From Haliclona indistincta (lineage: Eukaryota > Porifera > Demospongiae > Haplosclerida > Chalinidae): DNA of 64,000 nucleotides. The position numbers were made by a program, and so were the translations under genes. Every line of letters begins with the position of its first letter. The first letter of the stretch is position 1. Below the pieces are notes generated by a model. The model was not told where the DNA came from and searched no databases. It saw only the letters and a list, made by a program, of their open reading frames with translations. This document shows positions 9,652 through 19,705 of this stretch, in pieces. Location of the stretch: assembly GCA_964017065.1 (NCBI GenBank), contig OZ024791.1, forward strand, positions 2,179,410-2,243,409. Reading direction: 5' to 3'.

Positions 9652-10137
9652 CCTATATGCACACTGACTTGTATAAATTATTACATAGAGTGAGAGATGC
9701 TGGTCTATTCACTATGTGTGGCTAGTAATAGTAGCTAACAGAAAGTTACTGTTGTGTGGATTCTTAATTAAGATTTTGTGATAACTATTAGTGGACCCAG
9801 TAGCCACACCAGTTGCAATGAGCATGGTAAAAATTGTTTAGATCATAACTAAGTGGTTAGTGAGATTACCCTGCACAAGTTCAGGCACTAAAATGAAATA
9901 TTTCGTGTTGGAATGAGTACTGTAACTATTGATTCGAACAACTACTGATTTTAATTCTTGTTGGACCCAATGGACGTATCAATGAAGCAAATCAGTAATG
10001 GAAATCTAAGGCTAAGGAGTTTACTCTTTCAGAGATTACCCTGCACAAGTTTAGCACATCGCGTTGCTCGATTGCATTTTACTTGCTCTGCGAGTGCAAA
10101 TATACACTTGGGTAGTAAACTGCCTGTTTACATATAG

Positions 10138-10288
10138 GTTAGACGACGGATCGAGGCAACTACGGGATTTAGAGTGCCGCGGGAACCGGAACCGATGTAT
10201 AGACGTTCCGAGCGCGTAGCGCGATGGCGTCTATTTCGGTTGCCAAGGCGCTCTAATTCCCGTAGTTGCCGATGATTCGTCGTCTAAG
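10138..10288. mobile_element. Small palindromic MITE
   Basis: The ends are TTAGACGACGGATC and its near-inverse. The arms continue as GGCAACTACGGGA, separated by a GC-rich centre with short complementary pieces. The whole 150-bp unit can fold into one hairpin. The target duplication is unclear (possibly AGG). Confidence 0.6.
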
Positions 10289-10761
10289 GTATTTATACTA
10301 CAGCTACATGGCAACAATAAACCGACGCAGATATTTTTTTGAAAAACAATGGTTGATGACCGTCCCAAAGCTGCTGAGTTCTTGCAGCATGAGCGTTTTT
10401 TCTTGCTCGAAAACACCTGCTGTGACCCGGCTGCCACACCCACAAACGCCGCTTTGCGTTACACGTGGCAATGGCTGAACTTGGACTCCAACGAACGGTT
10501 AGAATGATAGTTATTAGAGTCCAGCAGTCTTTTGTACTTGCTGTGTGCGTTTATTGGGCAATCTTTAAGCTGTCAACATAGCAAAACGTGGTAAGTTACT
10601 TGCTTTTTATGCACAACAAATCAACTTATCGTTGCATCGATCGTAGCCAAGTACCCGGGTCTATAGATGCTGTGCTGGCCATGCCAGAAGCGAACACAAC
10701 ACATACTGGCCCTGTAACTACCAAAGCTAGTACCTGTACAAAAGAAACTCATGACAGAGGA

Positions 10762-10828
10762 AAACATGATCATGAGTTCCAGCGGAAAAATATGAGTTCC
10801 AGCGGAAAAATACGAGTTCCCGCGGAAG
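10762..10828. repeat. Three tandem copies of a 20-21 bp unit
   Basis: ATGAGTTCCAGCGGAAAAAT occurs three times in a row with the last copy drifted (CGAGTTCCCGCGGAAGAAT). Confidence 0.8.
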
Positions 10829-11060
10829 AATACGTGATTTATTTTCCTCCAACTGACACATGTCAGGCCTCCATAGAATACTTTTCATTCGTCTGATAAA
10901 ACGTAGAAGAGTGGCGTCGCTGCTTTAGTACATGCAGTGAGTACGCGTCTTCTTGGCGTACATGCAGTACGCGTCTCATTAGCCGTTACGAGGATCCCAG
11001 CGCAACTTCCGTATAATTCTCCGTAAACTAATTGCGTTTCCAGTCCACCTAAGGTATTAT

Positions 11061-12000
11061 CAGAGATTATTAATACTACGTAACCGGGATAAGAAACTGT
11101 GACAATCTTGTGTCGCTATGCGCGTTTCGCTTGTAATGACGTAATTTGTTTATACCTTACAGTTGTTATGGTAACTACAACGTGCTCTCCGCCGACGGGA
11201 CTAGTACCATGGCTGCTTCTACTATCCTGAGAGAGATTATAACGATGCAAGAATTAAAAAAGAAAACTAAAGTAGTCGAAAATGTGGTTTTGAGTGCGGA
11301 GAAAGTACTTCGTCTTCCTTTACCTGTTCTTTTCAGGCGTTCGCCCTTCGCGCTGTACAGAATGTAATATGCTCGCGTGATAGAGCACTCTGTGAGGCTA
11401 GCCGTTACTCATGCAAACCATAAAAGTAGAAGATTACAACTATGACATTTACACACACTAACAGTCCAAGTAGCATAAAAAACCATTAAAACTTGTACCA
11501 AATACGTAGGCTTTGCATGGATGTGTTCACAAAAACAGTGCTAAAAACAGCTTGCTACGCCTCTAACTAACACAAAAAGCAATATCCAGACACAAAATTA
11601 TGATATTTACATGACCTACTACCAGAACTTTATAGTACACTAGAAAAAACTAGTAGAACACATCTCACAAAGCCATGGATGTGTTTACAAGCTGTTTTTA
11701 CATCATACTCGGCCGTTTATCTTGTCTGAGATCCACCCTTGACCATACTGCAGACGAAGAACGTGGCGAATTTAGAGTTACTTGGTAAAGCTACGCAGAA
11801 ACGCCTCCTTTCGTTACAAAAGGAAAGAACTATGAGTGTAAGAGTGGAAAAACTGTCAGTAGCTGTACACTCTATGGCGTAAATTCTTTGCGTCATTTTC
11901 GAAACCATGGTCGAAACGCGAAACGCGCATGGGTACACTCCGCGCAATACATTTTGATTTACAGTTTCTTATCCCGGTTACGTAGTATTAATAATCTCTG
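11061..12000. mobile_element. MITE with CAGAGATTATTAATAC termini and 7-bp duplication GTATTAT
   Basis: The two ends match inversely for about 40 bp (11061-11107 against 11963-12000), starting CAGAGATTATTAATACTACG. GTATTAT flanks both sides (11054-11060 and 12001-12007). It is about 940 bp with no convincing coding capacity. The target is the complement of the ATAATAC used by the MITE at 4437. Confidence 0.75.
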
Positions 12001-12007
12001 GTATTAT

Positions 12008-12584
12008 CAAGGGCATATCGAGCCGCGAAGCGGCGAGAGGGCATGCAACTAATGTAGACGGCATAGTGCTGAGTGTTACTATAAATAGAATTTATAACTA
12101 TTAATACGTTAATGTTTCCGGTTAGTCACGTGTACTAGCATGATCTGCTGATCTGAGAGTGCGCGAATACACACTTTACTGTCGATGTCGCCATCGATAC
12201 TGCATAGCGCGCATGAAGCAAAGGCGAAGATGGACCTAGAGAGCGGTTCTGGAGAATGGCTCTGCGTCTGTACTTCTTGCGCAAAGCTGTGGCAGCCACG
12301 GTTGTACTCATAGGTGCTTTAGATACAATAGATCCAGGTAAACTGCTAGTATGCTTATACATTGGCACTGAGTCACAAGCTGCCGCTCTTGATACGCGCT
12401 GCCGCTCTGTGGTAACCGGAAGTAAGTCAGGACACGCCTGCACACTTTTGCGAACGGCCGTTTATGTTAAGTTTACGTGATTATACGGATAACTATTTAT
12501 AGTAACAGTCAGCACTATGCCGTCTACACTATGGTATTCAGAGTTGCATGCCCTCTAGCCGCTAAGGTTCGATGAGCCCTGATT
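12008..12584. mobile_element. Imperfect inverted-repeat element
   Basis: The left arm (AGAGGGCATGCAACT, then TAGACGGCATAGTGCTGA and TGTTACTATAAATAG) is repeated inversely on the right within 12483-12584, with an extra 12-bp insertion in the right arm. The middle contains frames of up to about 100 codons without family features. No target duplication was recognised. Confidence 0.55.
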
Positions 12585-12970
12585 AGAACACTACCTGTAC
12601 CAGAGGAATTTAATTACGCAACGTAGATGCAATTTTTGTGGGCGTGGCTAACCGCGATGGCCGGCTGCAGCTGTACGTTCGCAATCAGAAGCAAAGGCAG
12701 TGGCCTGCCTTTGCTGTTGAGTACTGACTCGCCACAATGGAGAGACTCGCCACAAGTGAGAGACTAGCCATAATCGCCAGATGCCATAGCTAGTACCTAG
12801 TACCGGCCTGAAACGCGAGGTTACGCCCATATTACGTCATCACTACATTCTTCGTAACGGTTCTGCAATCTGATTGGCTCTGCAACTATAGTTGCAGATG
12901 TACAGGTACAGTGTTCTAATGTCTCCTGACTATTACGTGAAACGCGAATAGTCTGGCCACGCCTGACTAC
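12585..12970. other. Right inner part and right end of the outer element
   Basis: ATTAGAACACT occurs near 12585 and inverted near 12910. The stretch 12921-12970 is the right terminal repeat of the element 4364-12970. A short tandem of GACTCGCCACAA-like units lies at 12727-12775. No gene. Confidence 0.5.
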
Positions 12971-12978
12971 GGTTAGCT

Positions 12979-13678
12979 AGGCTACAGCAAATGAGAGAGA
13001 AGGAGCTGAGCGACGTGGTGGAGAGACCGAGGAACAGAGAGAGGCTACTGGATACAGCAAATGGGAGAGAAGGAGCATGAGCGACGTGGTGAAGAGACCA
13101 AAGAACAGAGAGAGGACAGGCTGCAGCAAATGAGAGAGTAGCCTCGCCTCCAGTCCACACCCTTCAGTTAGTGGCCTGGTAATGACTGTCAGCGCTTGCG
13201 CGAGATTCTACGTATACTTCATAGTAAAATCTCCCGTTCACGTGCCTATAAAATATACAAGACGCGTATACGTGTACTAGCAAAGAATACGGAGTCAGCT
13301 CATGTCTGCTCTGCTTTTAGTGTAGTGTCTGGCCTTCCAACATGAGAGATGGTGTATTGTAGCACTTGTTCGAAGGACATCTTAGTATCTGAACTCTCGC
13401 ACAAACGAACGTTTTCGATTGCAGGTATACGGCGAATAATCGATGATATCCGAATTACCAGGTTTTCTGGGTAAAATCAATGCATGCGCAGACAGTCATT
13501 ACCAGGCCACTAACTGAAGGGTGTGGACTGGAGGCGAGGCTAATGAGAGAGATGCAGCATGAACGACGTGGTGCAGAGACTGACGAACAGAGAGAGAGGA
13601 CAGCCTGCAGCAAATGAGCCTTCACGCGGCGGCACAATCAGTACATCACACCTTCTCAAAAGCACCTCCTCTGCTATT
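12979..13678 (+). repeat. Tandem 69-bp Helitron-like coding repeat, right part
   Basis: Units of about 69 bp read REKEHERRGEETKEQRE followed by DRLQQM, a 23-residue repeat. The array is interrupted by the MITE at 13141-13540 and continues after it until about 13620. The same repeat lies left of the outer element (4198-4355). The peptide resembles the Arg/Glu repeats at the N-terminus of Helitron proteins; no Rep or helicase domain is present. Confidence 0.5.
13141..13540. mobile_element. 400-bp palindromic MITE with TA duplication
   Basis: The left end GCCTCGCCTCCAGTCCACAC is matched inversely at the right end, and the arms extend about 50 bp. TA lies on both sides (13139-13140 and 13541-13542). 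Removing it rejoins two copies of the surrounding tandem repeat, which confirms the borders. A TA duplication points to Tc1/mariner-type mobilisation. Confidence 0.8.
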
Positions 13679-14471
13679 AGGGAGGCACGGTAGTGCCTCC
13701 CTATGTAGGGTTGAACGAGAAAACAAGATGGCGGCTACATACAATGTATTAGCGTTCAAACGCTGATATTTCGCCTGGTCATGAATTGTATACGTCAAAA
13801 GACACTTAAATCTGCTCTCTGGCGTTGCCCCATCTTACAGTAGCAAGGAGATTGCTCGAAGTTGTTACTAAAGTGACGAACCTGGAAACGGTGAAAATCG
13901 TGTTTCGTCATCTTCGTTTTCTTCTTTTTTTCTTTCTTTCTTTCTTTCTTCAGCGCGCCTAGCGCCTTTACGCGAGCAATGCCGAGACCAAAACACCCAT
14001 GAACAGTCATGAAATTCTCCTGGCAGGTGCCTTTTGAACTTAGTTTTTAGCGAAACGTCGATATAAATTCCGCGATTTCTCGATCGTGATCCATTGTCAG
14101 CTAAGTGTTAGACGCCATTGATGTGATTGCGCAATACGCACGTGACCAAGCAGTGGTTAGCGCACGTGACCAAGCACTAGCTTGAGTATCGCCGCGCGCC
14201 TTATGGATCACGGAGAACACATACATGTACATGTATTTGTCTGGAGTCTTCGAAGAACGGTAAGCTCGTATAGGATCACCATTCTGCGCTTGCCAGATAA
14301 TTACATGTCTACAAACAATTGTGGGCGGGGCTCGTATCTGCATGTGTAGGCGAGCTGATATGTACAGCATAACAATTATTATTAGCTACAAGTTTACAAT
14401 TCTTAATAATAAAGAAAATCCACCAACAACAGGAAAACTAAACCAATGGTGGAAACAAAGACAGCTCAGTA

Positions 14472-14655
14472 TGTAGTATCTTTGCGGAGCAGCGTTAACT
14501 AAGATTTATTATAACCCAACAACAGCAGCATACAAGAGTAAGAAGAACCAAGAGTACAATACAAGCAGAGTTTAAATAAGAGAAAAGTGTCACAGTCAGC
14601 ATTCTATACATTAACATAATTTAGCACAAACAATGTTCTCACGGGAGATACTACA
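14472..14655 (-). repeat. 3' LTR of Gypsy 1
   Basis: 184 bp, with one A/G difference from the partner LTR at 18609-18792 (AAGAACC here, AAGAGCC there). It follows the polypurine tract on the minus strand. Confidence 0.95.
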
Positions 14656-14683
14656 CTCCTTCCTCCTACAGTTTGAGAGTCTT

Positions 14684-17600
14684 TCACGTGTGTTGTACTA
14701 GTGGTGCGAACCAGTCTGTTTGTTGACGGTTTCGAGTGGATCTCCGTGGAGGTGGGGTTGGCAAATGATCAGTCTCTGTTGACTCTGTATTGTCTTCTGT
14801 CTGTGAAATGTCTAACCAATCGTCATTGTCATCTACTTCTCTCTCTTCTGAATTACTGCTTGTAGCACGATCTCTCAAATTGTCAATGTGTCGACGGAAA
14901 ACACGACCATCAGGTAACTCCACTAAATATGAGCGAGGACCTCTTTTTGCAATGATTTTACCTTGCATCCATGTTGATCCAGTGGGTAAGTCTCTCACAT
15001 ACACTCTGTCATTGATCTCCAATTCTCGCTTCTTGGTTCCTTTGTTCCGGTCTTCAATCTGTTTGTCTTGCTTTGTCTGTACATCGGTAGCTATATCAGG
15101 ATGCATGAGATCCAGGTGTGTTCGTGGTTTTCGACCTAACAGTAGTTGAGCTGGAGTAACTCCAGTTGTCGAGTGTGGTGTGGTACGATAGTGAAATAGA
15201 AATCTGTTCAATTTTGTTTCCAGTGTACCGTTACTTCCTCTTTTCAAACCTTCTTTAACTGTTTGCACTGCACGTTCTGCTTGTCCATTAGAGGCTGGGT
15301 GGTAAGGTGTGATCCGAATGTGATGAATTCCATTCCGCTTTAAGAATGTCTCGAATTCTTCACTGGTGAATACTGCTCCATTATCTGATACAATTGTAGT
15401 AGGTAGTCCATGAGTAGCAAAAATCTTTCTTAGTTTCTCTACTGTGACTGGCGCTGTTGCTGAGTTCACAATTTCCACATCAATCCATTTAGAGTGTGCG
15501 TCAACAACAATGAGTAGCATTTTCCCCATAAACGGACCAGCATAATCCACATGCAGTCGTCTCCAAGGTTCAGTGGGAAAATCCCAAGATTGACATGGCG
15601 TTCTAGCTGGGTTGTGCTGTGTTAGTTGACATGGGTTGCATTCTTTGCATTGCTTCTCAATTTCCAGGTCAATTTTAGGCCACCATATCATACTGCGTGC
15701 TTTTGACTTCATTCGTGACATTCCTATGTGTCCTTCATGTAGCATTTGTAGTGCCTTCTCTCTCCCAGCTGTTGGTACTACAACACGGCTTCCCCACAAT
15801 ACACATCCTTTCACCACACTTAACTCATTCTGTCTTTGCTTGTATGGTGCTAGGTTATCATCATCAGTGGTACCAGTCCATCCTTTCTCTATCAGATGAC
15901 TAACACGTGACAGAACTGGATCTCTAGCTGTCCACTTAGCAATTTGTTTGGTGTTGATTGGTGTTTCTTGTAGGCTTTCGATCAAGCAGATTGTTTCTCC
16001 TGGTTGGGGCACTGTATCTGGGCAGTCTGGTAGTGGAAGTCGGCTTAGAGCGTCTGCCACTGAGTTCTCTTTCCCAGGCTTGTACTGTATGTGGTACTCA
16101 TAAGCTCCTAACTGCAATGCCCATCTTTGAAGTCTTGCAGATGCCATCTGAGGGACACCTTTCTTTTCTCCTAGGATGTGTTGAAGAGGCTTGTGGTCAG
16201 AAATTAGGGTGAACTTCCGACCGTAGATGTAGCTATGGAATTTCTTGACTCCATGTATCAATGCTAGTGCTTCTTTATCTAGCTGAGAGTAACGCTTTTC
16301 TACTGGAGCGAGCGTGCGGGATGAGTACGCTATAGGACGCTCTGAGCCATCTCGTTCTTTATGGGCTAGCACTGCTCCCACTCCATATGGCGAAGCATCA
16401 CACTGCAGAATCAGTTCTTTGTCCGGGTCGTATGTCGTTAACACCACAGGTGATGACAGTTGCTCCTTTACATGAGTGAAAGCAGTCTGTTGTGCTTTAC
16501 CCCACTTCCAACTGGAGCCTTTCTGTAAGAGAGAGTAGAGGGGAGAGAGAGTGTCAGCAAGGTTAGGTAAGAATTTGAGATAATAGGTAACCATTCCCAG
16601 AAAGGATTTCAGCTGAGTGACATTCTCCGGGGTTGGTGCTGCTAGGATTGCTCTGATGTTCTTCTGTGACGGTTTTAGTCCATTTGCTGACAACACATGA
16701 CCCAGGTATTCCACTTCAGGTAGCAAAAACTGGCATTTTTCTTGCTTGAGACGAAGTCCAGCTTCCTCTAATCGGGTCAGGACATCATCCAGGTTCTTCA
16801 TGTGCTGCTCTGGGGTAGATCCTGTTACTAGAATGTCATCAATGTACACTGAAGTGTCCGGGATGCCTTGCAAGACTGTTTCGATAGTTCGCTGGAATAT
16901 TGCAGGAGCTGAAGCAATCCCGAAGGGTAAGCGATTGTACTGGAATAGTCCACGGTGTGTGTTGATGGTTGTCAACTTCTTGGTTTCATCATCTAGCGGA
17001 ATTTGCATGTATGCATGAGCCAAATCAACCTTGGAGAAGGATTTTCCTCCAGACAATGAGCCGAAGAGGTCTTCTGTTCGAGGTAGAGGGTAGCTGTCCG
17101 TGGTGATTGCTTGATTCAAGGTTGCTTTGTAGTCTCCACAAATTCTGACGTCTCCATTGGGTTTCATCACAGGTACAATCGGAGTAGCCCATTCTGAGTG
17201 ACGAACTGGTTCAATCACCCCTGCTTTCTGTAGTCTCTCCAATTCTTCTTCCACTTTCACTCTCAGCGCCCAGGGTACGTTTCGTGCTCTTAAGAACTTG
17301 GGTTTAGCATCTGTCTTCAAGTAGACTTTAGCTTTGACTTCCTTGATTTGTCCAAGTGTGTCTTGGAATACTTCCTTATGGTTGCTCAATATCTGCTGAA
17401 GCTGTCCATCTGCTCGCACTTGGAAGATCTGTCTCCAGTCTAGTTTCAACTTGCGTAGCCAGTCTTTCCCGAGTAAGCTTGGTCCATTGCCCTCTACTAT
17501 CTCCAGTTTGAGCTTTGCTGTCTGGTGGTTCACAGATGCTTCTACTTCTGTTTGTCCGATGACTTGAATCTGTTCCCCAGTGTATGTTCGAAGATTTGTT

Positions 17601-18583
17601 TTACTCGGCTTGATTGGTGGTGCTGTTCCAGGAGACCATAGGTTCTGGTAAGTGGCTTTGCTGATTAGGGAAACTGATGCTCCAGTGTCAATCTCCATCT
17701 CTAGCTCACTATTATTGAGTAGTATTGTGACAGAATACGGTGCCGTGCTCTGAGTGTCCGTGATATTGAAGATCTCCTCATACTCTGTCGATTCGGTTGG
17801 TTGTTCACTATGTGTGATGTGATGTGCTCTCGCCGGTGGCTTTGGAGTCACGCCTTTGCTGTGCTCTTTGGTCTTGGATCTGCACACTTTCGCAATGTGT
17901 CCTACTTTGCCGCATGCTCTGCAGGTTGCTTGTTTAAAACGACACTCGCTTGCTCTGTGTTTAGTTCCTCCGCATCGGTAGCAGGTTTGATCTGTGTTGA
18001 CAGGTTTCTTCTCTTTGACTACTCGGTGTATCTCTCTCCCGACTGGTTTGGTGCTGGAGTCATGTAATTCTTTCACCTGATGCTCTGCCGTCTCCACTGC
18101 TTGTGCTATGCCGAACGCCTTCTTGAAGTCAAGGGTCGACTCGGCCAATAGCTTCTTCTGTATGCGAGAATCTCTTACGCCACACACGAGTTGATCTCTC
18201 AGCATCGTCTCGAGGCTGGAGAAATTGCAGTGTTCTGAGATCCGGCGTAGTTCTGCTACATAGTCTGCAACAGACTCGCCTTGCTTCTGTACTCTTGAGT
18301 GGAAATTGAATCGCTGGACGATTTCAGACGGTTTGGGTTGCCAGTAGTCTTTCAGCTTTTTCACGATCTCGGTGAATGTCTTGTCTGCTGGTTTGTCTGG
18401 CGTCAGTAGACTCTTCAGCAACTGGTACGTTTGTGGACCGCAGTTGCTCAGAAGTATTGCACGCTGTTTGCTGTCGTCGTTGACATCATTGGCAATGAAA
18501 TATTGCTGCAGTCTCTCTGAGTAAGATGTCCAATCTTCTGCTGAACTAGTGAAGGGGCCAATACTCCCATGGATTGCCGCCAT
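14684..18583 (-). CDS. Gag-Pol polyprotein of Gypsy 1
   Basis: A single 1299-codon frame starting MAAIHGSIGPF shortly after the primer-binding site. Order: Gag-like region (to about 195), two CCHC knuckles (C201-C214 and C221-C234), aspartic protease with DTGAS (299-303), reverse transcriptase with YIDD (580-583), RNase H (QCDASPYGVGAVLAH), then integrase with an HHCC zinc region ending CKECNPC, and the DDE core (DYAGPF, SDNGAVF, E in PASNGQAERAVQ). A GPY/F-like module follows (RGPRSYLVELPDGRVFRRH). No chromodomain and no envelope gene are present. Gag and Pol are fused without a frameshift. The frame is uninterrupted, so the element may be autonomous. Confidence 0.95.
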   Translation of the reverse strand: MAAIHGSIGPFTSSAEDWTSYSERLQQYFIANDVNDDSKQRAILLSNCGPQTYQLLKSLLTPDKPADKTFTEIVKKLKDYWQPKPSEIVQRFNFHSRVQKQGESVADYVAELRRISEHCNFSSLETMLRDQLVCGVRDSRIQKKLLAESTLDFKKAFGIAQAVETAEHQVKELHDSSTKPVGREIHRVVKEKKPVNTDQTCYRCGGTKHRASECRFKQATCRACGKVGHIAKVCRSKTKEHSKGVTPKPPARAHHITHSEQPTESTEYEEIFNITDTQSTAPYSVTILLNNSELEMEIDTGASVSLISKATYQNLWSPGTAPPIKPSKTNLRTYTGEQIQVIGQTEVEASVNHQTAKLKLEIVEGNGPSLLGKDWLRKLKLDWRQIFQVRADGQLQQILSNHKEVFQDTLGQIKEVKAKVYLKTDAKPKFLRARNVPWALRVKVEEELERLQKAGVIEPVRHSEWATPIVPVMKPNGDVRICGDYKATLNQAITTDSYPLPRTEDLFGSLSGGKSFSKVDLAHAYMQIPLDDETKKLTTINTHRGLFQYNRLPFGIASAPAIFQRTIETVLQGIPDTSVYIDDILVTGSTPEQHMKNLDDVLTRLEEAGLRLKQEKCQFLLPEVEYLGHVLSANGLKPSQKNIRAILAAPTPENVTQLKSFLGMVTYYLKFLPNLADTLSPLYSLLQKGSSWKWGKAQQTAFTHVKEQLSSPVVLTTYDPDKELILQCDASPYGVGAVLAHKERDGSERPIAYSSRTLAPVEKRYSQLDKEALALIHGVKKFHSYIYGRKFTLISDHKPLQHILGEKKGVPQMASARLQRWALQLGAYEYHIQYKPGKENSVADALSRLPLPDCPDTVPQPGETICLIESLQETPINTKQIAKWTARDPVLSRVSHLIEKGWTGTTDDDNLAPYKQRQNELSVVKGCVLWGSRVVVPTAGREKALQMLHEGHIGMSRMKSKARSMIWWPKIDLEIEKQCKECNPCQLTQHNPARTPCQSWDFPTEPWRRLHVDYAGPFMGKMLLIVVDAHSKWIDVEIVNSATAPVTVEKLRKIFATHGLPTTIVSDNGAVFTSEEFETFLKRNGIHHIRITPYHPASNGQAERAVQTVKEGLKRGSNGTLETKLNRFLFHYRTTPHSTTGVTPAQLLLGRKPRTHLDLMHPDIATDVQTKQDKQIEDRNKGTKKRELEINDRVYVRDLPTGSTWMQGKIIAKRGPRSYLVELPDGRVFRRHIDNLRDRATSSNSEEREVDDNDDWLDISQTEDNTESTETDHLPTPPPRRSTRNRQQTDWFAPLVQHT

Positions 18584-18608
18584 TCTTCAGTTTATCCTCG
18601 TCGCCAAC

Positions 18609-18792
18609 TGTAGTATCTTTGCGGAGCAGCGTTAACTAAGATTTATTATAACCCAACAACAGCAGCATACAAGAGTAAGAAGAGCCAAGAGTACAATACA
18701 AGCAGAGTTTAAATAAGAGAAAAGTGTCACAGTCAGCATTCTATACATTAACATAATTTAGCACAAACAATGTTCTCACGGGAGATACTACA
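18609..18792 (-). repeat. 5' LTR of Gypsy 1
   Basis: 184 bp, nearly identical to 14472-14655. On the minus strand it is followed at once by the primer-binding site (GGCGACGAGG). Confidence 0.95.
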
Positions 18793-18850
18793 CAGTACAT
18801 GCATGATATTGAACTGCACTTCGCTGAAAAAGAAAAAAAGGACACTAACA

Positions 18851-19237
18851 AGAAAATGAAAAAGATTTCTATCGAAATCAAAAGGATGTAGGGTTGTGAA
18901 ATCTGCTACTGGTCCACAATGTAAACTAACAAGGAACAAGCATGGAATGGTAACACGATTGACTTGCTAACAGACCATAGATCCCTACATCAGTGGCTGT
19001 ACATAAGATCAATATTTTGTCACAAGCTGAATGCACGTTAGGTGTCAGTCAACAGCAACTAGCTGAACTAGCTATAACCAACCACAGCAGCCACTGATGT
19101 AGGGATCTATGGTCTGTTAGCAAGTCAATCGTGTTACCATTCCATGCTTGTTCCTTGTTAGTTTACATTGTGGACCAGTAGCAGATTTCACAACCCTACA
19201 TCCTTTTGATTTCGATAGAAATCTTTTTCATTTTCTT
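18851..19237. repeat. FB fold-back palindrome of X+FB copy 1
   Basis: Two arms of about 150 bp are inverse copies (18851 onward against 19090-19237), separated by an 80-90 bp spacer. Key blocks are ATCGAAATCAAAAGG, TAACAAGGAACAAGC and TAGATCCCTACATCAGTGGC. Confidence 0.9.
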
Positions 19238-19705
19238 GTATATATACCTCTTATGGCTACCAACACTACAGTCGCTCAGGCTCGCCCCACAAATGTAACG
19301 ATTCCAGACGAAAAATTAAAAACCTGATGCAAGCTTTTTCCAGATCTCCTTTAAACGGCCCTGTCTTCTGCGATCAGAATAGTGCTTGAATTGCAGGAAT
19401 TGGCCTAGGGAGAGCAAAGTTACAGCCTCGCAACTAAGTTGAATTGGTTAAAAAATTTTCCGACTCGTTTTGATAGAAAAAATGGTATCAGTATGCTTTA
19501 CTATTAGCCATTATAATTAGAACTACTGCAAGGATTTAAAACTTTTTTGGCATTTTGTCGATTTTCTCAACGATGAAAATCATACACTGTAACACTGACC
19601 TCTGAGACCATGACAGAGACTATTTTACTTGACAAACGGCCTTCGTTGAACCGGGTTGACGCGGGAAAAATAGTCACTTGCACCCGGCCCAGTGATATCT
19701 TCCAA
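19238..19705. other. Intergenic, nothing recognised
   Basis: Between two fold-back copies. There are no open frames with family features, no inverted ends and no simple repeats beyond a short TATATATA. Confidence 0.6.

Larger units (their letters stand above)
9173..11060. other. Transposon-derived intergenic DNA, no gene
   Basis: This is interior sequence of the outer element (4364-12970). Open frames are short and show no family signature. Visible items are a hAT-like end (9629-9651), a 150-bp palindromic unit (10138-10288), three tandem copies of a 20-21 bp unit (10762-10828) and the inverted arm at 11036-11060. Confidence 0.6.
4364..12970. mobile_element. Outer nested DNA transposon with 8-bp target duplication
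   Basis: The left end reads TAGTCAGGCGTGGCC and the right end is its near-perfect inverse. The similarity continues inward for about 55 bp, including TATTCGCGTTTCACGTAATAG. GGTTAGCT occurs directly outside both ends (4356-4363 and 12971-12978), an 8-bp duplication as in hAT-like elements. No transposase of its own remains. Nearly all of its length consists of younger insertions: MITEs at 4437 and 11061, the ISL2EU-like element at 4916, and an inverted-repeat unit at 12008. The superfamily is inference. Confidence 0.6.
14472..18792 (-). mobile_element. Ty3/Gypsy LTR retrotransposon 1 (4321 bp)
   Basis: LTRs of 184 bp (14472-14655 and 18609-18792) start TGTAGTATC and end GATACTACA, and they differ at one base. 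The duplication is CAGTA (14467-14471 and 18793-18797). An empty site is visible in another X+FB copy near 36657. The element is transcribed on the minus strand. Next to the 5' LTR a primer-binding site reads TTGGCGACGAGGAT, fitting the 3' end of tRNA-Ser(GCT). Before the 3' LTR is the polypurine tract AGGAGGAAGGAG. The insertion is recent. Confidence 0.95.
13679..19237. mobile_element. X+FB composite repeat, copy 1, split by a Gypsy element
   Basis: The copy begins with a perfect 10-bp-stem hairpin (AGGGAGGCAC, loop GGTA, GTGCCTCCCT), runs about 800 bp with a short (CTTT)n tract, and ends in a palindromic fold-back of about 390 bp (18851-19237) with arms starting AGATTTCTATCGAAATC. The Gypsy element at 14472-18792 sits in its centre. 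The same X then FB order recurs at 22748, 30654 and 60440, which shows it moves as one unit. No protein is encoded. Confidence 0.8.

Noticed and set aside
11146..11367. Small open frames in the 11061-12000 MITE
   Set aside because: No family feature, no neighbours, and length expected by chance.
13679..13702. Hairpin AGGGAGGCAC as a bacterial-type terminator
   Set aside because: The DNA is eukaryotic and the hairpin is the repeated end of a mobile element.
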